A program made the translations under genes and the position numbers. Below the pieces are notes generated by a model. The model worked only from the letters and a program-made list of their open reading frames with translations. It searched no databases and was not told the DNA's origin. Of a DNA stretch of 64,000 nt, positions 8,163 to 16,609 are shown piece after piece (the stretch's first letter is position 1; each line of letters begins with the position of its first letter). This DNA is from Thalassospira lucentensis (GTDB lineage: Bacteria > Pseudomonadota > Alphaproteobacteria > Rhodospirillales > Thalassospiraceae): NCBI RefSeq assembly GCF_001613805.1, contig NZ_LPVY01000021.1, positions 248,001 to 312,000 of the forward strand, read 5' to 3'.

Positions 8163-9263
8163 TTATTCTGCCGAAACGACGGCCATGCCGCGTTCAGAAA
8201 AGCCGATGGCAACCTCTTCGCCCGCGATGATCGGTGTATCGATCCGGTGATCGATCACAAACAGCTCGCCAATCGGGGTTGCCACGGAATACTGCATCTG
8301 ACTACCAAGATAGGCTGCATGCGTAATGTGACCTTTTAGCGACGTTTCAATGACATGCGCATCACCCGCAATCGCCGCCAATCCGGTCAGTTGCACCGCA
8401 TCGGGCCGCACGGCAACCCGGACCGGTCCCTTTGCCTGCCCGCGATGACGCAAATTGCATTGCGCACCCCCGATATCGACGCGGGCGTGATTGCCATCGA
8501 TATTGACGATCTCGCCATCGACCAGATTGGCATCACCGATAAAGTCGGCGATAAATTCCGATTGCGGCTGTTCATATAATTCGCGTGGCGTGCCCTGCTG
8601 CGCGATCACCGCCCGGTTCATCACAATGATCCGGTCCGACACCGCCAATGCTTCTTCCTGATCGTGCGTCACATAAACCGCCGTCAGGCCAAGTTTCTGC
8701 TGCAAATCGCGGATTTCGGTCCGCACATGACGGCGAAGCTTGGCATCAAGGTTTGATAACGGCTCATCAAGCAACAGAACTTCGGGTTCCAGCACCAGCG
8801 CACGCGCCACCGCAACCCTTTGCTGCTGCCCGCCCGAAAGCTCGGATGGCAGGCGACTGCCGTAACCGCCCAAACCGACAAGATTCAAACCTTCCTCGGC
8901 CTTTTCCCGGGCCTCGACCTTGGCAACGCCGGTGACACTCAGCCCATAGGCAACATTTTCGGCCACCGTCATATGCGGAAACAGCGCATAGGACTGAAAC
9001 ACCATGCTGACATCACGGTCCGTCGCCGGAAGCTGTGTGACGTCCTTGCCCCCAATCAGGATACGGCCATTTGTCGCATGTTCAAGCCCGGCAATCATCC
9101 GAAGGGTCGTGGTCTTTCCACAGCCGCTTGGCCCCAGAAGGGTGACAAGCTCGCCCGGATTGATGGTGAAAGACACATTGTCGATCGCGGTAACTGCCCC
9201 GTGACCATAGGTCTTGGTGACATTGTCGAATACGACCGAACCCGCACGCGTTTTCAGTTTCAT
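8163..9263 (-). CDS. ABC transporter ATP-binding protein (Fe3+/AfuC/PotA type)
   Basis: 366 residues. Walker A is GPSGCGKTT (~residue 44), the signature is LSGGQQQRVAVARAL, Walker B is VLLLDEPLSNLDAKLR, and the switch His is in VTHDQEEAL. The C-terminal ~120 residues form a TOBE-type regulatory domain. This build is typical of ATPases of the FbpC/AfuC/PotA class that serve permeases with two fused or paired membrane subunits. The start codon overlaps the stop of the upstream permease gene (9260-9263), which indicates translational coupling. It energises import by the permease/binding-protein pair upstream. Confidence 0.93.
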   Translation of the reverse strand: MKLKTRAGSVVFDNVTKTYGHGAVTAIDNVSFTINPGELVTLLGPSGCGKTTTLRMIAGLEHATNGRILIGGKDVTQLPATDRDVSMVFQSYALFPHMTVAENVAYGLSVTGVAKVEAREKAEEGLNLVGLGGYGSRLPSELSGGQQQRVAVARALVLEPEVLLLDEPLSNLDAKLRRHVRTEIRDLQQKLGLTAVYVTHDQEEALAVSDRIIVMNRAVIAQQGTPRELYEQPQSEFIADFIGDANLVDGEIVNIDGNHARVDIGGAQCNLRHRGQAKGPVRVAVRPDAVQLTGLAAIAGDAHVIETSLKGHITHAAYLGSQMQYSVATPIGELFVIDHRIDTPIIAGEEVAIGFSERGMAVVSAE

Positions 9264-11485
9264 GAATGCTTCTCTCTCAGATTTCCTGTCGCTGACTTGT
9301 CCGGTGTTGCCTCAACCCGGTCCTCGCGGCGCAAACGCCGTTGCCCGATCAGGCCGTTCACAACAAGGATCGCGGTCAGCATGACAAGGATCAGGACACT
9401 GCAATAGGCAATCGCAACGCCGTATCGCCCGTTTTCCACAAGCCCGATGATATAGGATGTCGCCATATTGTGGTCCGCACTGACCAAGAAGATCACCGCA
9501 CTGACCGACGTGATCGCACGCACAAAGCTGTAAACCAGTGCCGCAACAATCGCCGGGCGCAGAAGCGGCAGGATCACACGACGGAACGTGGTAAAGCTGT
9601 TGGCCCCAAGCGTCAGGGATGCTTCATCAAGGCTTTTGTCAAGCTGGCTCATGGCGGCAATCCCGCCGCGCACCCCGACCGGCATATTGCGGAAGATAAA
9701 GCAGATCACAAGGATCACACCCGTTCCGGTCAATTCGAACGGCGGCACGTTAAACGCCAGAATATAACTGACACCAATCACAGTGCCGGGGATGGCAAAG
9801 CTTAACATCGTGCCAAATTCAAACGCACTTTTGCCCCGGAAGTTCTGCCGCACCAACAGATAGGCCGTCGTCAGCCCGACCGCTGCGGTCAGGGGTGCCG
9901 CAATCGCCGAGATGTTTAACGTGGTCCAGAAACTGTCCCATGCCGCGCCGGCCCAAACGATGCCATGCTCGCTCCAGCCGACACCGAACGCATCGCCGTA
10001 ATTATCGAACGTCAGGCTGTTATCAAAGCCCCAGCGTTTGACAAAACTACCATAGAAAATCATGCCATACAGCACGACCGTAAAGATCGCCCACGGAATG
10101 GCGGTGAAATAGCACGCCAGCCGCATACCGGGATTAAGCCCGACATGCGCCCCGTTATCGGCCTTGCCCGACACCGTGGCATAGGATTTCTTGCCCAGCC
10201 AGAAACGCTGTGCGGCAAAGGCCGAAAGTGTGAAGAACAGCAAGATCATCGCCAGAACGGCAGCACGCCCGGCATCGTTCTGTGCACCGACAATGGCAAA
10301 GAATATCTCGGTCGACAGCACTTCGTAATTGCCGCCCAGGACCATCGGGTTGCCGAAATCGGCCATGCTTTCAATGAAAGCCAGCAAAAAGGCATTGGCC
10401 AAACCGGGCCGCATCAGTGGCAGCGACACATTAACGAATGTCTGCCAACGCCCGGCCCGCAGGGTTTGCGATGCTTCTTCCATCGACGGGCTGACACCTT
10501 CAACCACACCGATCAGCACCAGAAAAGAAATCGGGGTGAAGGACAGGGTCTGTGCCAGCCAGATTCCAGGGAGGCCATAAAGCCAGCGCCCTGCCTCCAC
10601 CCCGAGCAGATCAGCAAAGAACTGCGTAACAGCCCCCGACCTGCCAAAAAGAAGGATCAATGCCAGACCAATCACGAATGGCGGGGTAATGATCGGCAGT
10701 ACCGTCAAAACCCGAAGCGGCTTTTTGAACCGGAACCCGGTCCGCGTCACGACAAGCGCAAATGAAAGCCCCAGCAAAGTGGTTGAAACAGCGGTCAGAA
10801 CCGCCAGAAACGCCGTATTCCACGCAACCCCGCAAACACCCCCGGCAAGGCAGCCCAGCCCCCAGATGCTGTCGTCAAAGAAATTGCGGATAAAGGCCAC
10901 ACCTGAAAGGTTGCCATCAATATCGACAAACGATCCGATGAAAATGCGCGCAACCGGAAAGAATACAAACAACCCGACAAGCGCAATAACCGTCCCGATG
11001 GCGGATGTGACAAACACATCGCCCCGCATCGCCCCCGCCGCGGCAAGACCGGTGCAAAGCATTACAAGCAGGCAGGCCGCGGTAAACATCGCGCCATAGC
11101 CAAGGCCATATTGCCGGACATCAAGCGGGCCGAATATCGCATCAAGCCAGCCAAATCCCCAGCCGGAAATACCGACAAAAAAGCCCTGCCCGACCAGATA
11201 GACCAAGCCACCCAGCCCGCATGAAATCAGGATACGGGCATAATGCGGATGATCGCGCCCGGCGCGCGCCAGTGCGAGTGGTGCCAGCAGAAATGCCGCA
11301 ATCGGCAACAGCCAGAATTTTTGATGGAAGGTCGCTTGCAGGATCGCAGGCGAATAATCGCCATACATCGGATAGCCGTCATACAGCCATTCCAGGGTCC
11401 AGAACCCGTATTCCTGCTGATACCAGGGTAAAATTGCAAAACCGATCCAGCCGATCACCAGCCAGAACCAAAGCATCCGGTTCAC
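9260..11485 (-). CDS. Fused double ABC permease (AfuB/FbpB-like)
   Basis: 741 residues with two homologous membrane halves in one chain, each with its own EAA-type loop for the ATPase: EEASQTLRAGRWQTF...LPLMRPG in the first half and DEASLTLGANSFTTF...LPLLRPA in the second. About twelve or more hydrophobic helices are visible. An N-terminal membrane segment begins at MLWFWLVIGWIGFAILPWY. FbpB and AfuB proteins have this duplicated organisation, so one polypeptide forms the whole pore. It overlaps the ATPase gene by 4 bp and lies about 90 bp after the binding-protein gene. The function is solute import across the inner membrane. Confidence 0.92.
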   Translation of the reverse strand: MNRMLWFWLVIGWIGFAILPWYQQEYGFWTLEWLYDGYPMYGDYSPAILQATFHQKFWLLPIAAFLLAPLALARAGRDHPHYARILISCGLGGLVYLVGQGFFVGISGWGFGWLDAIFGPLDVRQYGLGYGAMFTAACLLVMLCTGLAAAGAMRGDVFVTSAIGTVIALVGLFVFFPVARIFIGSFVDIDGNLSGVAFIRNFFDDSIWGLGCLAGGVCGVAWNTAFLAVLTAVSTTLLGLSFALVVTRTGFRFKKPLRVLTVLPIITPPFVIGLALILLFGRSGAVTQFFADLLGVEAGRWLYGLPGIWLAQTLSFTPISFLVLIGVVEGVSPSMEEASQTLRAGRWQTFVNVSLPLMRPGLANAFLLAFIESMADFGNPMVLGGNYEVLSTEIFFAIVGAQNDAGRAAVLAMILLFFTLSAFAAQRFWLGKKSYATVSGKADNGAHVGLNPGMRLACYFTAIPWAIFTVVLYGMIFYGSFVKRWGFDNSLTFDNYGDAFGVGWSEHGIVWAGAAWDSFWTTLNISAIAAPLTAAVGLTTAYLLVRQNFRGKSAFEFGTMLSFAIPGTVIGVSYILAFNVPPFELTGTGVILVICFIFRNMPVGVRGGIAAMSQLDKSLDEASLTLGANSFTTFRRVILPLLRPAIVAALVYSFVRAITSVSAVIFLVSADHNMATSYIIGLVENGRYGVAIAYCSVLILVMLTAILVVNGLIGQRRLRREDRVEATPDKSATGNLREKHS

Positions 11486-11575
11486 CGAAACTCTCCTGCA
11501 CGCCGAATTGGGAAGTCTGGCCCTGTCCGTCCGATGGTCACACCGGACGGACAGAACCGTTAAGGCAGATCGCGC

Positions 11576-12613
11576 TTATTGCGGCGCGGTTTTGACTTCT
11601 TCGTCCCAACGCGACAGAAGATGACGGCGGGTTTCCGCATCCCCGTATTTCGCGAAGTCATAGTCGATCAGCTTCAATTCGGTCAGGCGCGGTGCGCCAT
11701 CGGGAATTTTGGATTCTTTGTTGGACGGCACCTGATAGCTGTGCGCGTCTTCGGCAATCGACTGGGTTTTCGGTGACAATGCGAATTCGGCCCAGATTTT
11801 CGCATTTTCAAGGTTACGTGCACCTTTGATGATGCTCATGGAGCCCACTTCATAACCGGTCCCCTCGCACGGCGACACCACCGTCAGGTTCGCCCCCTGT
11901 TTGATCTGGGCGACCATGTCATGCATGAAGGTAATACCGATTGTGGTTTCCCCAACCGCAGCCGCCTTGATCGGGGCGGAACCCGATTTGGTGTACTGGT
12001 TGACGTTCTTGTGGATTTCCTTCAGCAGATCAAACGCTTTTTCCTCGCCAAACAGCTGCACCAGTGTGGCAAGCGCGGTATAGGACGTCCCCGAAGAATT
12101 CGGGTTGGCGACCTGAATTTCACCCTTATAGGCCGGGTTTTTCAGATCTTCCCAGCATTTCGGTGCCGGCAGGCCCTTTTTTGCCAGAAGATCGTTGTTA
12201 TATCCGATGCCAAGCGCCCCGGCATAAACGCCAACCGTGCGATAATCGGCATTCTTGGCCTGACGCACTGCCCAGTCGTTCAAATCGCCCAGTTGCGGGG
12301 ATTCATAAACCTCGGTCAGGCCTTCGGCAGCGGCCTGAAGATGCGGGTCGCCCGTCCCGCCCCACCAGATATCAAGCTTCGGATTGGCAGCCTCGGCACG
12401 TACCTGTGCATAAGCCTCGCCCGAACTTTTGCGAACCATCGATACATCGATGTCATGTTCCAGTTCGAACGCGGTTTCCATCATCTCGCACCATTCATTA
12501 TCGGCCGAGCAGATGACATTAAGCCGACCCGCCGCATTGGCCGAACCGGTGGTCGCAACCGCCATCAGGCCTGAAATCGCGACAGTGGCAAAAAGAGAAT
12601 TTCTGATCGTCAT
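11576..12613 (-). CDS. AfuA-like periplasmic binding protein (putative sugar-phosphate receptor)
   Basis: 345 residues with a signal peptide (TIRNSLFATVAISGLMAV, cleavage probably after SANA near residue 27). Start at 12613 is chosen over an upstream frame extension because GGGAGGAAACCCAA precedes this ATG. The protein belongs to the Fe3+-type/AfuA family of type II binding proteins: RKSSGEAYAQ, WWGGTGDPHLQAA, YAGALGIGYN, NPNSSGTSYT, FMHDM, PCEGTGYEVGSMS. From memory, AfuA of Actinobacillus binds hexose phosphates through an adjacent His-Asp pair and a Glu; here H231-D232 (FMHDM) and E250 (CEGTG) are present at matching places. No tyrosine pair typical of iron chelation stands out. First gene of the transport operon, just behind a palindromic operator. 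Confidence 0.85.
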   Translation of the reverse strand: MTIRNSLFATVAISGLMAVATTGSANAAGRLNVICSADNEWCEMMETAFELEHDIDVSMVRKSSGEAYAQVRAEAANPKLDIWWGGTGDPHLQAAAEGLTEVYESPQLGDLNDWAVRQAKNADYRTVGVYAGALGIGYNNDLLAKKGLPAPKCWEDLKNPAYKGEIQVANPNSSGTSYTALATLVQLFGEEKAFDLLKEIHKNVNQYTKSGSAPIKAAAVGETTIGITFMHDMVAQIKQGANLTVVSPCEGTGYEVGSMSIIKGARNLENAKIWAEFALSPKTQSIAEDAHSYQVPSNKESKIPDGAPRLTELKLIDYDFAKYGDAETRRHLLSRWDEEVKTAPQ

Positions 12614-12643
12614 TTGGGTTTCCTCCCGGTTTGCATTTCGTTG

Positions 12644-12661
12644 AATGCACACGTGTGCATT
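12644..12661. promoter_or_regulatory. LacI-type operator O1 (perfect 18-bp palindrome)
   Basis: AATGCACACGTGTGCATT is a perfect palindrome with a central CG, the classic form of a LacI/GalR-family operator. It begins 31 bp upstream of the binding-protein start codon, where a bound repressor would block transcription or promoter escape. Confidence 0.8.
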
Positions 12662-12857
12662 ACCATTGCGCAAATCACGTGCTGGAATGATTTAATCATA
12701 AATTCCAAAAAATGACAGAAAAATTCCATTTAAGGAGAAAAAGCGCTCCCTAAAACCCATTAATGGGCTGATTTAATTATTTATTTTATCAACCCGGAAA
12801 ATGATCCACACAAATTCACACGCTGCCCAACACAATGGTTCCAGCCCGAAATCAATG

Positions 12858-12869
12858 GCACACGTGTGC
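12858..12869. promoter_or_regulatory. LacI-type operator O2 (GCACACGTGTGC)
   Basis: Second copy of the 12-bp core palindrome. Its centre lies 211 bp from the centre of O1, very close to 20 helical turns, which suits DNA looping by a tetrameric repressor or two dimers. Confidence 0.7.
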
Positions 12870-12954
12870 GCATGATCCGCAGAAACACCGCGAGTCAGCC
12901 GTTTTGGATAAAAATCGAGGAAAAACTGGCCGGAAAACTACGATAAAGATCGGC

Positions 12955-14040
12955 TCAGGCCGTCCGGCGGCGTGTCATTTCAACCGGCAGGATCAGCCGT
13001 TGATCGGTCAGGGCATCGCCCCGGATGCGTTGGCGCAACCGATCCACCGTCATTTCGGCGAGCTTCGTGGCACTTTGGCACACAGTGGTCAATTGATAGG
13101 CCCCCTGCCGGGCTGCGGCGATATCATCAAACCCGACCACGGCAATATCTTCGGGCACCCGCAGGCCAAGTTCAAACCGGGCTGCATCCAGAAGGCCCAA
13201 AGCAATATGGTCCTTGGCACAGAAAATTGCGTTCGGCGCGGTTTCGGGTGTTGCCAGGAATTTAAGCGCGGCGTTAAAGCCACCGTCATAATCGGCACTG
13301 TCGCAGACCAGTGGGGTAAAGCTGATATCCCCATTCGCCAAGCGCGGCGCGATGCGCGACACAAAGGTTTCCCCGCGAACATTACCACTGAATGTGCCGC
13401 CTTTGACATTCAGGAACCCGAACCGGGTTTTCCCGGTTTCAAGCAACAGGTCAGCGGCCATTTCGCCGCCACGCACATTATCGCAATTGATAACATCCGC
13501 GCCCTCAAGCCGCCCGGCGCGATTGACCAGAACGACCGGCACATTGCGTTTCAGGAAATGCACGCCCACCTCGGGCGGCGGGCTTCCGGATGTCACAACC
13601 ACACCGGCCACCTGATATTGCAACAGATGCATCATCGATGTGCCCATCTGGGCCGGGTCGGACACATCAATCACCAGCGGACGATAACCGGACTGCTGAA
13701 TGGCGAGTATCAGTTTATCAAGAAATTCAACGCGGAACGGATCGGAAAGCCCCGATGTCACCAACCCGATCAGATCGCTTTTGCGCGTATTCATCGACCG
13801 GGCAATTTTATTGACGTGATAGCCAAGCCGGTTGGCGGTTTCCTGCACGCGCTTGCGGGTCGCATCCGATATCCGCCGGTCGCCCGACAAACAGCGCGAA
13901 ACGGTGGATCTTGAAACACCGGCCTCGCGCGCAACATCGGCCGAGGTCACAATATGCTGCATATCACGGCCGGGTTCCGCCCCGTCTGTGTTTGCGCGAT
14001 TGTGTTTTGCCTCGCTCATCCCCGACATTTCCCTCGTCAT
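12955..14040 (-). CDS. LacI-family transcriptional regulator of the transport operon
   Basis: 361 residues. The N-terminal HTH/hinge domain is complete (VTSADVAREAGVSRSTVSRC, then RISDATRKRVQETANRLGYHVN, residues ~31-77), followed by a periplasmic-binding-protein-like ligand domain (LIGLVTSGLSDPFRVEFLDK, VVTSGSPPPEVG, VVGFDDIAAARQG). The gene lies on the same strand upstream of the transport operon, separated by an operator-rich spacer. The same operator occurs before its own gene, which points to autoregulation. The true start may be the ATG seven codons in (MSEAK...), which has a GGGG-type site. The likely inducer is the transported sugar or sugar phosphate. Confidence 0.9.
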   Translation of the reverse strand: MTREMSGMSEAKHNRANTDGAEPGRDMQHIVTSADVAREAGVSRSTVSRCLSGDRRISDATRKRVQETANRLGYHVNKIARSMNTRKSDLIGLVTSGLSDPFRVEFLDKLILAIQQSGYRPLVIDVSDPAQMGTSMMHLLQYQVAGVVVTSGSPPPEVGVHFLKRNVPVVLVNRAGRLEGADVINCDNVRGGEMAADLLLETGKTRFGFLNVKGGTFSGNVRGETFVSRIAPRLANGDISFTPLVCDSADYDGGFNAALKFLATPETAPNAIFCAKDHIALGLLDAARFELGLRVPEDIAVVGFDDIAAARQGAYQLTTVCQSATKLAEMTVDRLRQRIRGDALTDQRLILPVEMTRRRTA

Positions 14041-14123
14041 ACCGGGCCAAAATGTTTTTACACCCTGATTTCACGGGCCCCGTTACGGCAAAACACATAG
14101 CACAGCCCCTCTGATCCGCCAAC

Positions 14124-14135
14124 GCACACGTGTGC
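14124..14135. promoter_or_regulatory. LacI-type operator O3 (GCACACGTGTGC)
   Basis: Third copy of the same 12-bp palindrome, 84 bp upstream of the LacI-type gene start and 180 bp upstream of the divergent aminotransferase gene. Autoregulation of the repressor is likely; an effect on the aminotransferase is possible. Confidence 0.7.
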
Positions 14136-14314
14136 ATGATGCGGGATATTTCACAGAACTGTCATTTATCGCAACTTCCTTAAAAACGGCATCAAACCGG
14201 CATTTCCCCTGTCAGTTTTCTTTGACCATGATCACGCAAAGACCCTATTCTGGATGCCTTGCATCGCCTCGCGACATGCAAATGCCACCCGAAATTCGAT
14301 CAGGAGCAAGAAGA

Positions 14315-15190
14315 ATGGGTCACGCCACCACCGCAGACACCAAAGCCGTCACGACATGGACCTGGTACAAAGGCGAATGGCACGCAGGCAATCCGATGAT
14401 TATCGGTCCGCAGACCCACGGCATGTGGATGGCCTCCACGGTCTTTGACGGTGCGCGCCGCATTAATGGCAAGATGCCCGATCTTGTGCCCCATTGCGCC
14501 CGTGTGCTGCGCTCGGCTGAACTGATGGGTCTTGCCCCGAAAATCACCACCGATGAAATCGTCGCCCTTGTCCGCGAAGGCGTTCAGAAATTCGATCCGT
14601 CGCTCGCCCTCTATATCAAACCAATTGTCTATGGCGGCGAAGGCTTCCTTGCCCCGACACCCGAAAGCGCGCAATTTGTGCTGTGCATTTCGGTATCCGA
14701 CCTGCCCGACGCGATCAAAACCGGCTTTACCGCCCGCAAATCAAGCTTCCGCCGCCCCTCACCCGAAAGTGCTCCGACCGAGGCCAAGGCATCCTGCCTT
14801 TATCCCAATGTCGGCCGCGCGGTTTCCGAGGCCACAAAGGACGGTTTCGATACCGGCGTAATGCTGGACCCGATCGGCAATGTCGCGGAATTTTCATACG
14901 CCAACCTGTTCTACGCCAAGGATGGCAAGGTGTTTACACCCGTGATCAACGGCACGTTCCTGAACGGCCTGACCCGCCAGCGCGTGATAAAGCTTCTGCG
15001 CGAAGACGGGGTCGAGGTTACCGAAAAAACCGTGACCTACACCGAACTTGAAAATGCCGACGAAATCTTTGGCACCGGCAATTATTACAAGGTCGCACCT
15101 TGCGTCAAACTCGACGACCGCAACCTGCAACCCGGCCCGATTACCAAACGCGCACAGGAACTTTACTGGGCGTTTGCTGAAAACAGCTAA
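14315..15190 (+). CDS. ilvE: Branched-chain amino acid aminotransferase-like (class IV PLP enzyme)
   Basis: 291 residues. The fold-type IV aminotransferase pattern is clear: TVFDGARRI near residue 45, the PLP-binding Lys in TEAKASCLYPN (K158), and the loop GNVAEFSYANLF (E192) that binds the cofactor ring. Family members transfer the amino group of Leu, Ile or Val to 2-oxoglutarate; D-amino acid aminotransferase and aminodeoxychorismate lyase share the fold, so the exact substrate is uncertain. The start at 14315 is preferred over an upstream extension because AGGAG precedes it at a proper distance. A strong terminator follows. It is divergent from the LacI-type gene. Confidence 0.85.
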   Translation: MGHATTADTKAVTTWTWYKGEWHAGNPMIIGPQTHGMWMASTVFDGARRINGKMPDLVPHCARVLRSAELMGLAPKITTDEIVALVREGVQKFDPSLALYIKPIVYGGEGFLAPTPESAQFVLCISVSDLPDAIKTGFTARKSSFRRPSPESAPTEAKASCLYPNVGRAVSEATKDGFDTGVMLDPIGNVAEFSYANLFYAKDGKVFTPVINGTFLNGLTRQRVIKLLREDGVEVTEKTVTYTELENADEIFGTGNYYKVAPCVKLDDRNLQPGPITKRAQELYWAFAENS

Positions 15191-15212
15191 TCGAACGGAC
15201 ATGATCAATAAC

Positions 15213-15251
15213 GCGGCCGGAAAGGTGACAGCCCTCCGGCCGCTTTGCTTT
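15213..15251 (+). terminator. Rho-independent terminator after aminotransferase
   Basis: Stem GCGGCCGGA (15213-15221) / TCCGGCCGC (15235-15243), followed by TTTGCTTTT. Confidence 0.85.
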
Positions 15252-15280
15252 TGACAAACTTTGCCAAAAAATGGGATAAT
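15251..15280 (+). promoter_or_regulatory. Sigma70-type promoter of the toxin-antitoxin operon
   Basis: A perfect -35 TTGACA (15251-15256) and a near-consensus -10 GATAAT (15275-15280) are separated by 18 bp. The antitoxin start lies 20 bp downstream. The -35 box abuts the T-run of the preceding terminator. Confidence 0.75.
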
Positions 15281-15299
15281 CACGCCAATGGAGGATAAC

Positions 15300-15539
15300 A
15301 TGGCGACGATGAATGTATCCCTGCCCGAGCTCATGAAAGAATGGGTCGAAGCACAGGCGGACACAGGCAAATACAGCAATGCCAGCGACTACGTCCGCGA
15401 TCTGATCCGCCGCGATCAGGAGCGGGCCGAAAAACGTGCGCTGATGCAAAAAATGATTCGCGAAGGAATTGAAAGCGGTATCGTCGAAAACTTCAGCATG
15501 GATGCCCTTCAAGCCGATCTTGACGCAACAGATGCCTGA
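15300..15539 (+). CDS. parD: ParD-type antitoxin (ribbon-helix-helix)
   Basis: 79 residues. The N-terminal MATMNVSLPELMKEWVEAQ forms the ribbon-helix-helix DNA-binding part; NASDYVRDLIRRDQER is the typical ParD/CopG second helix; the acidic C-terminus (ENFSMDALQADLDATDA) would wrap the toxin. Start at 15300 is supported by GGAGGATAAC directly upstream. It overlaps the toxin gene by 8 bp, the usual coupled arrangement, and is expected to repress its own promoter alone and with the toxin. Confidence 0.9.
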   Translation: MATMNVSLPELMKEWVEAQADTGKYSNASDYVRDLIRRDQERAEKRALMQKMIREGIESGIVENFSMDALQADLDATDA

Positions 15540-15822
15540 CTACCGCGTCAGTCGGGCCGCACAAACCGACATTGTCGAAATCGGCCGCTATACCCAGCGC
15601 GAATGGGGTATCCCACAACGCCGAAAATACCTTGATGGTATGGATCGGCATATGCAAATGCTGGCCAATCACCCGCTGCTTGGCACTGAGCACACGGAAT
15701 TTGATCCGCCTGTGCGCATTCATCCATATGACCGGCATTTGATTGTTTATGTTCAGGAGCAGGACGGCATCCTGATCGTACGCATCCTGCATGCCAGCAT
15801 GGATGTCACTTCGCGACTCTAA
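15532..15822 (+). CDS. parE: ParE/RelE-superfamily toxin
   Basis: 96 residues with the ParE pattern: YRVSRAAQTDIVEIGRYTQREWG at the N-terminus, a central helix (RRKYLDGMDRHMQMLANHP) and the C-terminal beta-strands ending in ILIVRILHASMDVTSRL. ParE toxins inhibit DNA gyrase; other RelE-superfamily members cleave mRNA, and I cannot tell these apart with certainty. The start ATG at 15532 lies inside the end of parD. The full length and intact C-terminus suggest a functional toxin. Confidence 0.88.
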   Translation: MPDYRVSRAAQTDIVEIGRYTQREWGIPQRRKYLDGMDRHMQMLANHPLLGTEHTEFDPPVRIHPYDRHLIVYVQEQDGILIVRILHASMDVTSRL

Positions 15823-15826
15823 CAGA

Positions 15827-15853
15827 AACGGGCCGGTATAAACCCGGCCCGTT
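15827..15853. terminator. Bidirectional terminator between parE and lipoprotein gene
   Basis: 10-bp arms AACGGGCCGG / CCGGCCCGTT with a 7-base loop between two convergent genes. T-runs are short on both sides. Confidence 0.65.
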
Positions 15854-15879
15854 CCCTATCCAAATCCACCAACCTCGGC

Positions 15880-16467
15880 CTACTGTGCAGCAGGCATCAC
15901 CGGTACACTGCTGCCCGCGACATAGGGGTATTTGCCAAAGATCGCGGCGACGGCGTTGCGCACGCCCAGATCGGGATTATTGCGAAACTCGCTATCGATG
16001 CGCCCGATAGCCGTGCCCTCCCAGATCATCTGGTCTGTCCGGCGATCCACCATATCGACCGTAATCGTTCCTTCGGTATAATTGTCAACATATCCCGGTT
16101 CGACATAACCCGGCCAGCCAACATACATCCCGCTGCGATAGCCGTAATATCCCCCGTAATAGACCGGCGGCGATGTCCGCGTTTTTTCCTCGGTCTTGAG
16201 ATGATAGTTGATCAGAATATCGGGTGTATTGATATCAACACTGTATCCCCGCGCCTCTAACGCGGCGCTGACAGCATCCTCGATCCGCTGACCATGCAGG
16301 GTGGCGTATTTTTCGTCCGACTTTCCGGCTGACTCATAAAAGGCAAAGGTCCGGTAACGCGAAAAATCGGCCGCCGGATCGGCATCGGTATAGACGCGCG
16401 GGCCTGTCGCGCAAGCCGACAGCAGCATCGCCATTGCACCCGCCATCATGATCTTGACCATATTCAT
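15880..16467 (-). CDS. DUF4136 lipoprotein
   Basis: 195 residues. A short basic/hydrophobic leader ends in the lipobox LSAC with the lipidated Cys at position 19. The mature part begins with the DUF4136 pattern (DADPAADFSRYRTFAFYE) and continues with HGQRIEDAVSAALEARGYSV and a Tyr/Gly-rich loop (PPVYYGGYYGYRSGM). The last part (GTITVDMVDRRTDQMIWEGTAIG) matches the family's C-terminus. Members are envelope lipoproteins of unknown function, usually monocistronic as here. Convergent with parDE. Confidence 0.87.
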   Translation of the reverse strand: MNMVKIMMAGAMAMLLSACATGPRVYTDADPAADFSRYRTFAFYESAGKSDEKYATLHGQRIEDAVSAALEARGYSVDINTPDILINYHLKTEEKTRTSPPVYYGGYYGYRSGMYVGWPGYVEPGYVDNYTEGTITVDMVDRRTDQMIWEGTAIGRIDSEFRNNPDLGVRNAVAAIFGKYPYVAGSSVPVMPAAQ

Positions 16468-16609
16468 GCGGTCATCCTTTCGATGTTTGCCCGTTGATAT
16501 TGACTATCATTTACCGGCATTCTACCGATGAAACCGGTGAATGGAAATTCCTGATTTCGTTTGAAATTCAATTCCATCATTCTGGCAACCAGATGGCAGA
16601 CCGGCATGT

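Larger units (their letters stand above)
12614..12954. other. Control region between binding-protein gene and LacI-type gene
   Basis: About 340 bp without a gene. It holds two copies of GCACACGTGTGC and an AT-rich middle part (12680-12790). The promoter for the minus-strand transport operon must lie here. Confidence 0.7.

Noticed and set aside
12835..13914. Plus-strand open frame over the LacI-type gene
   Set aside because: The minus strand encodes a clear LacI protein with an intact HTH; the opposite frame shows no motif.
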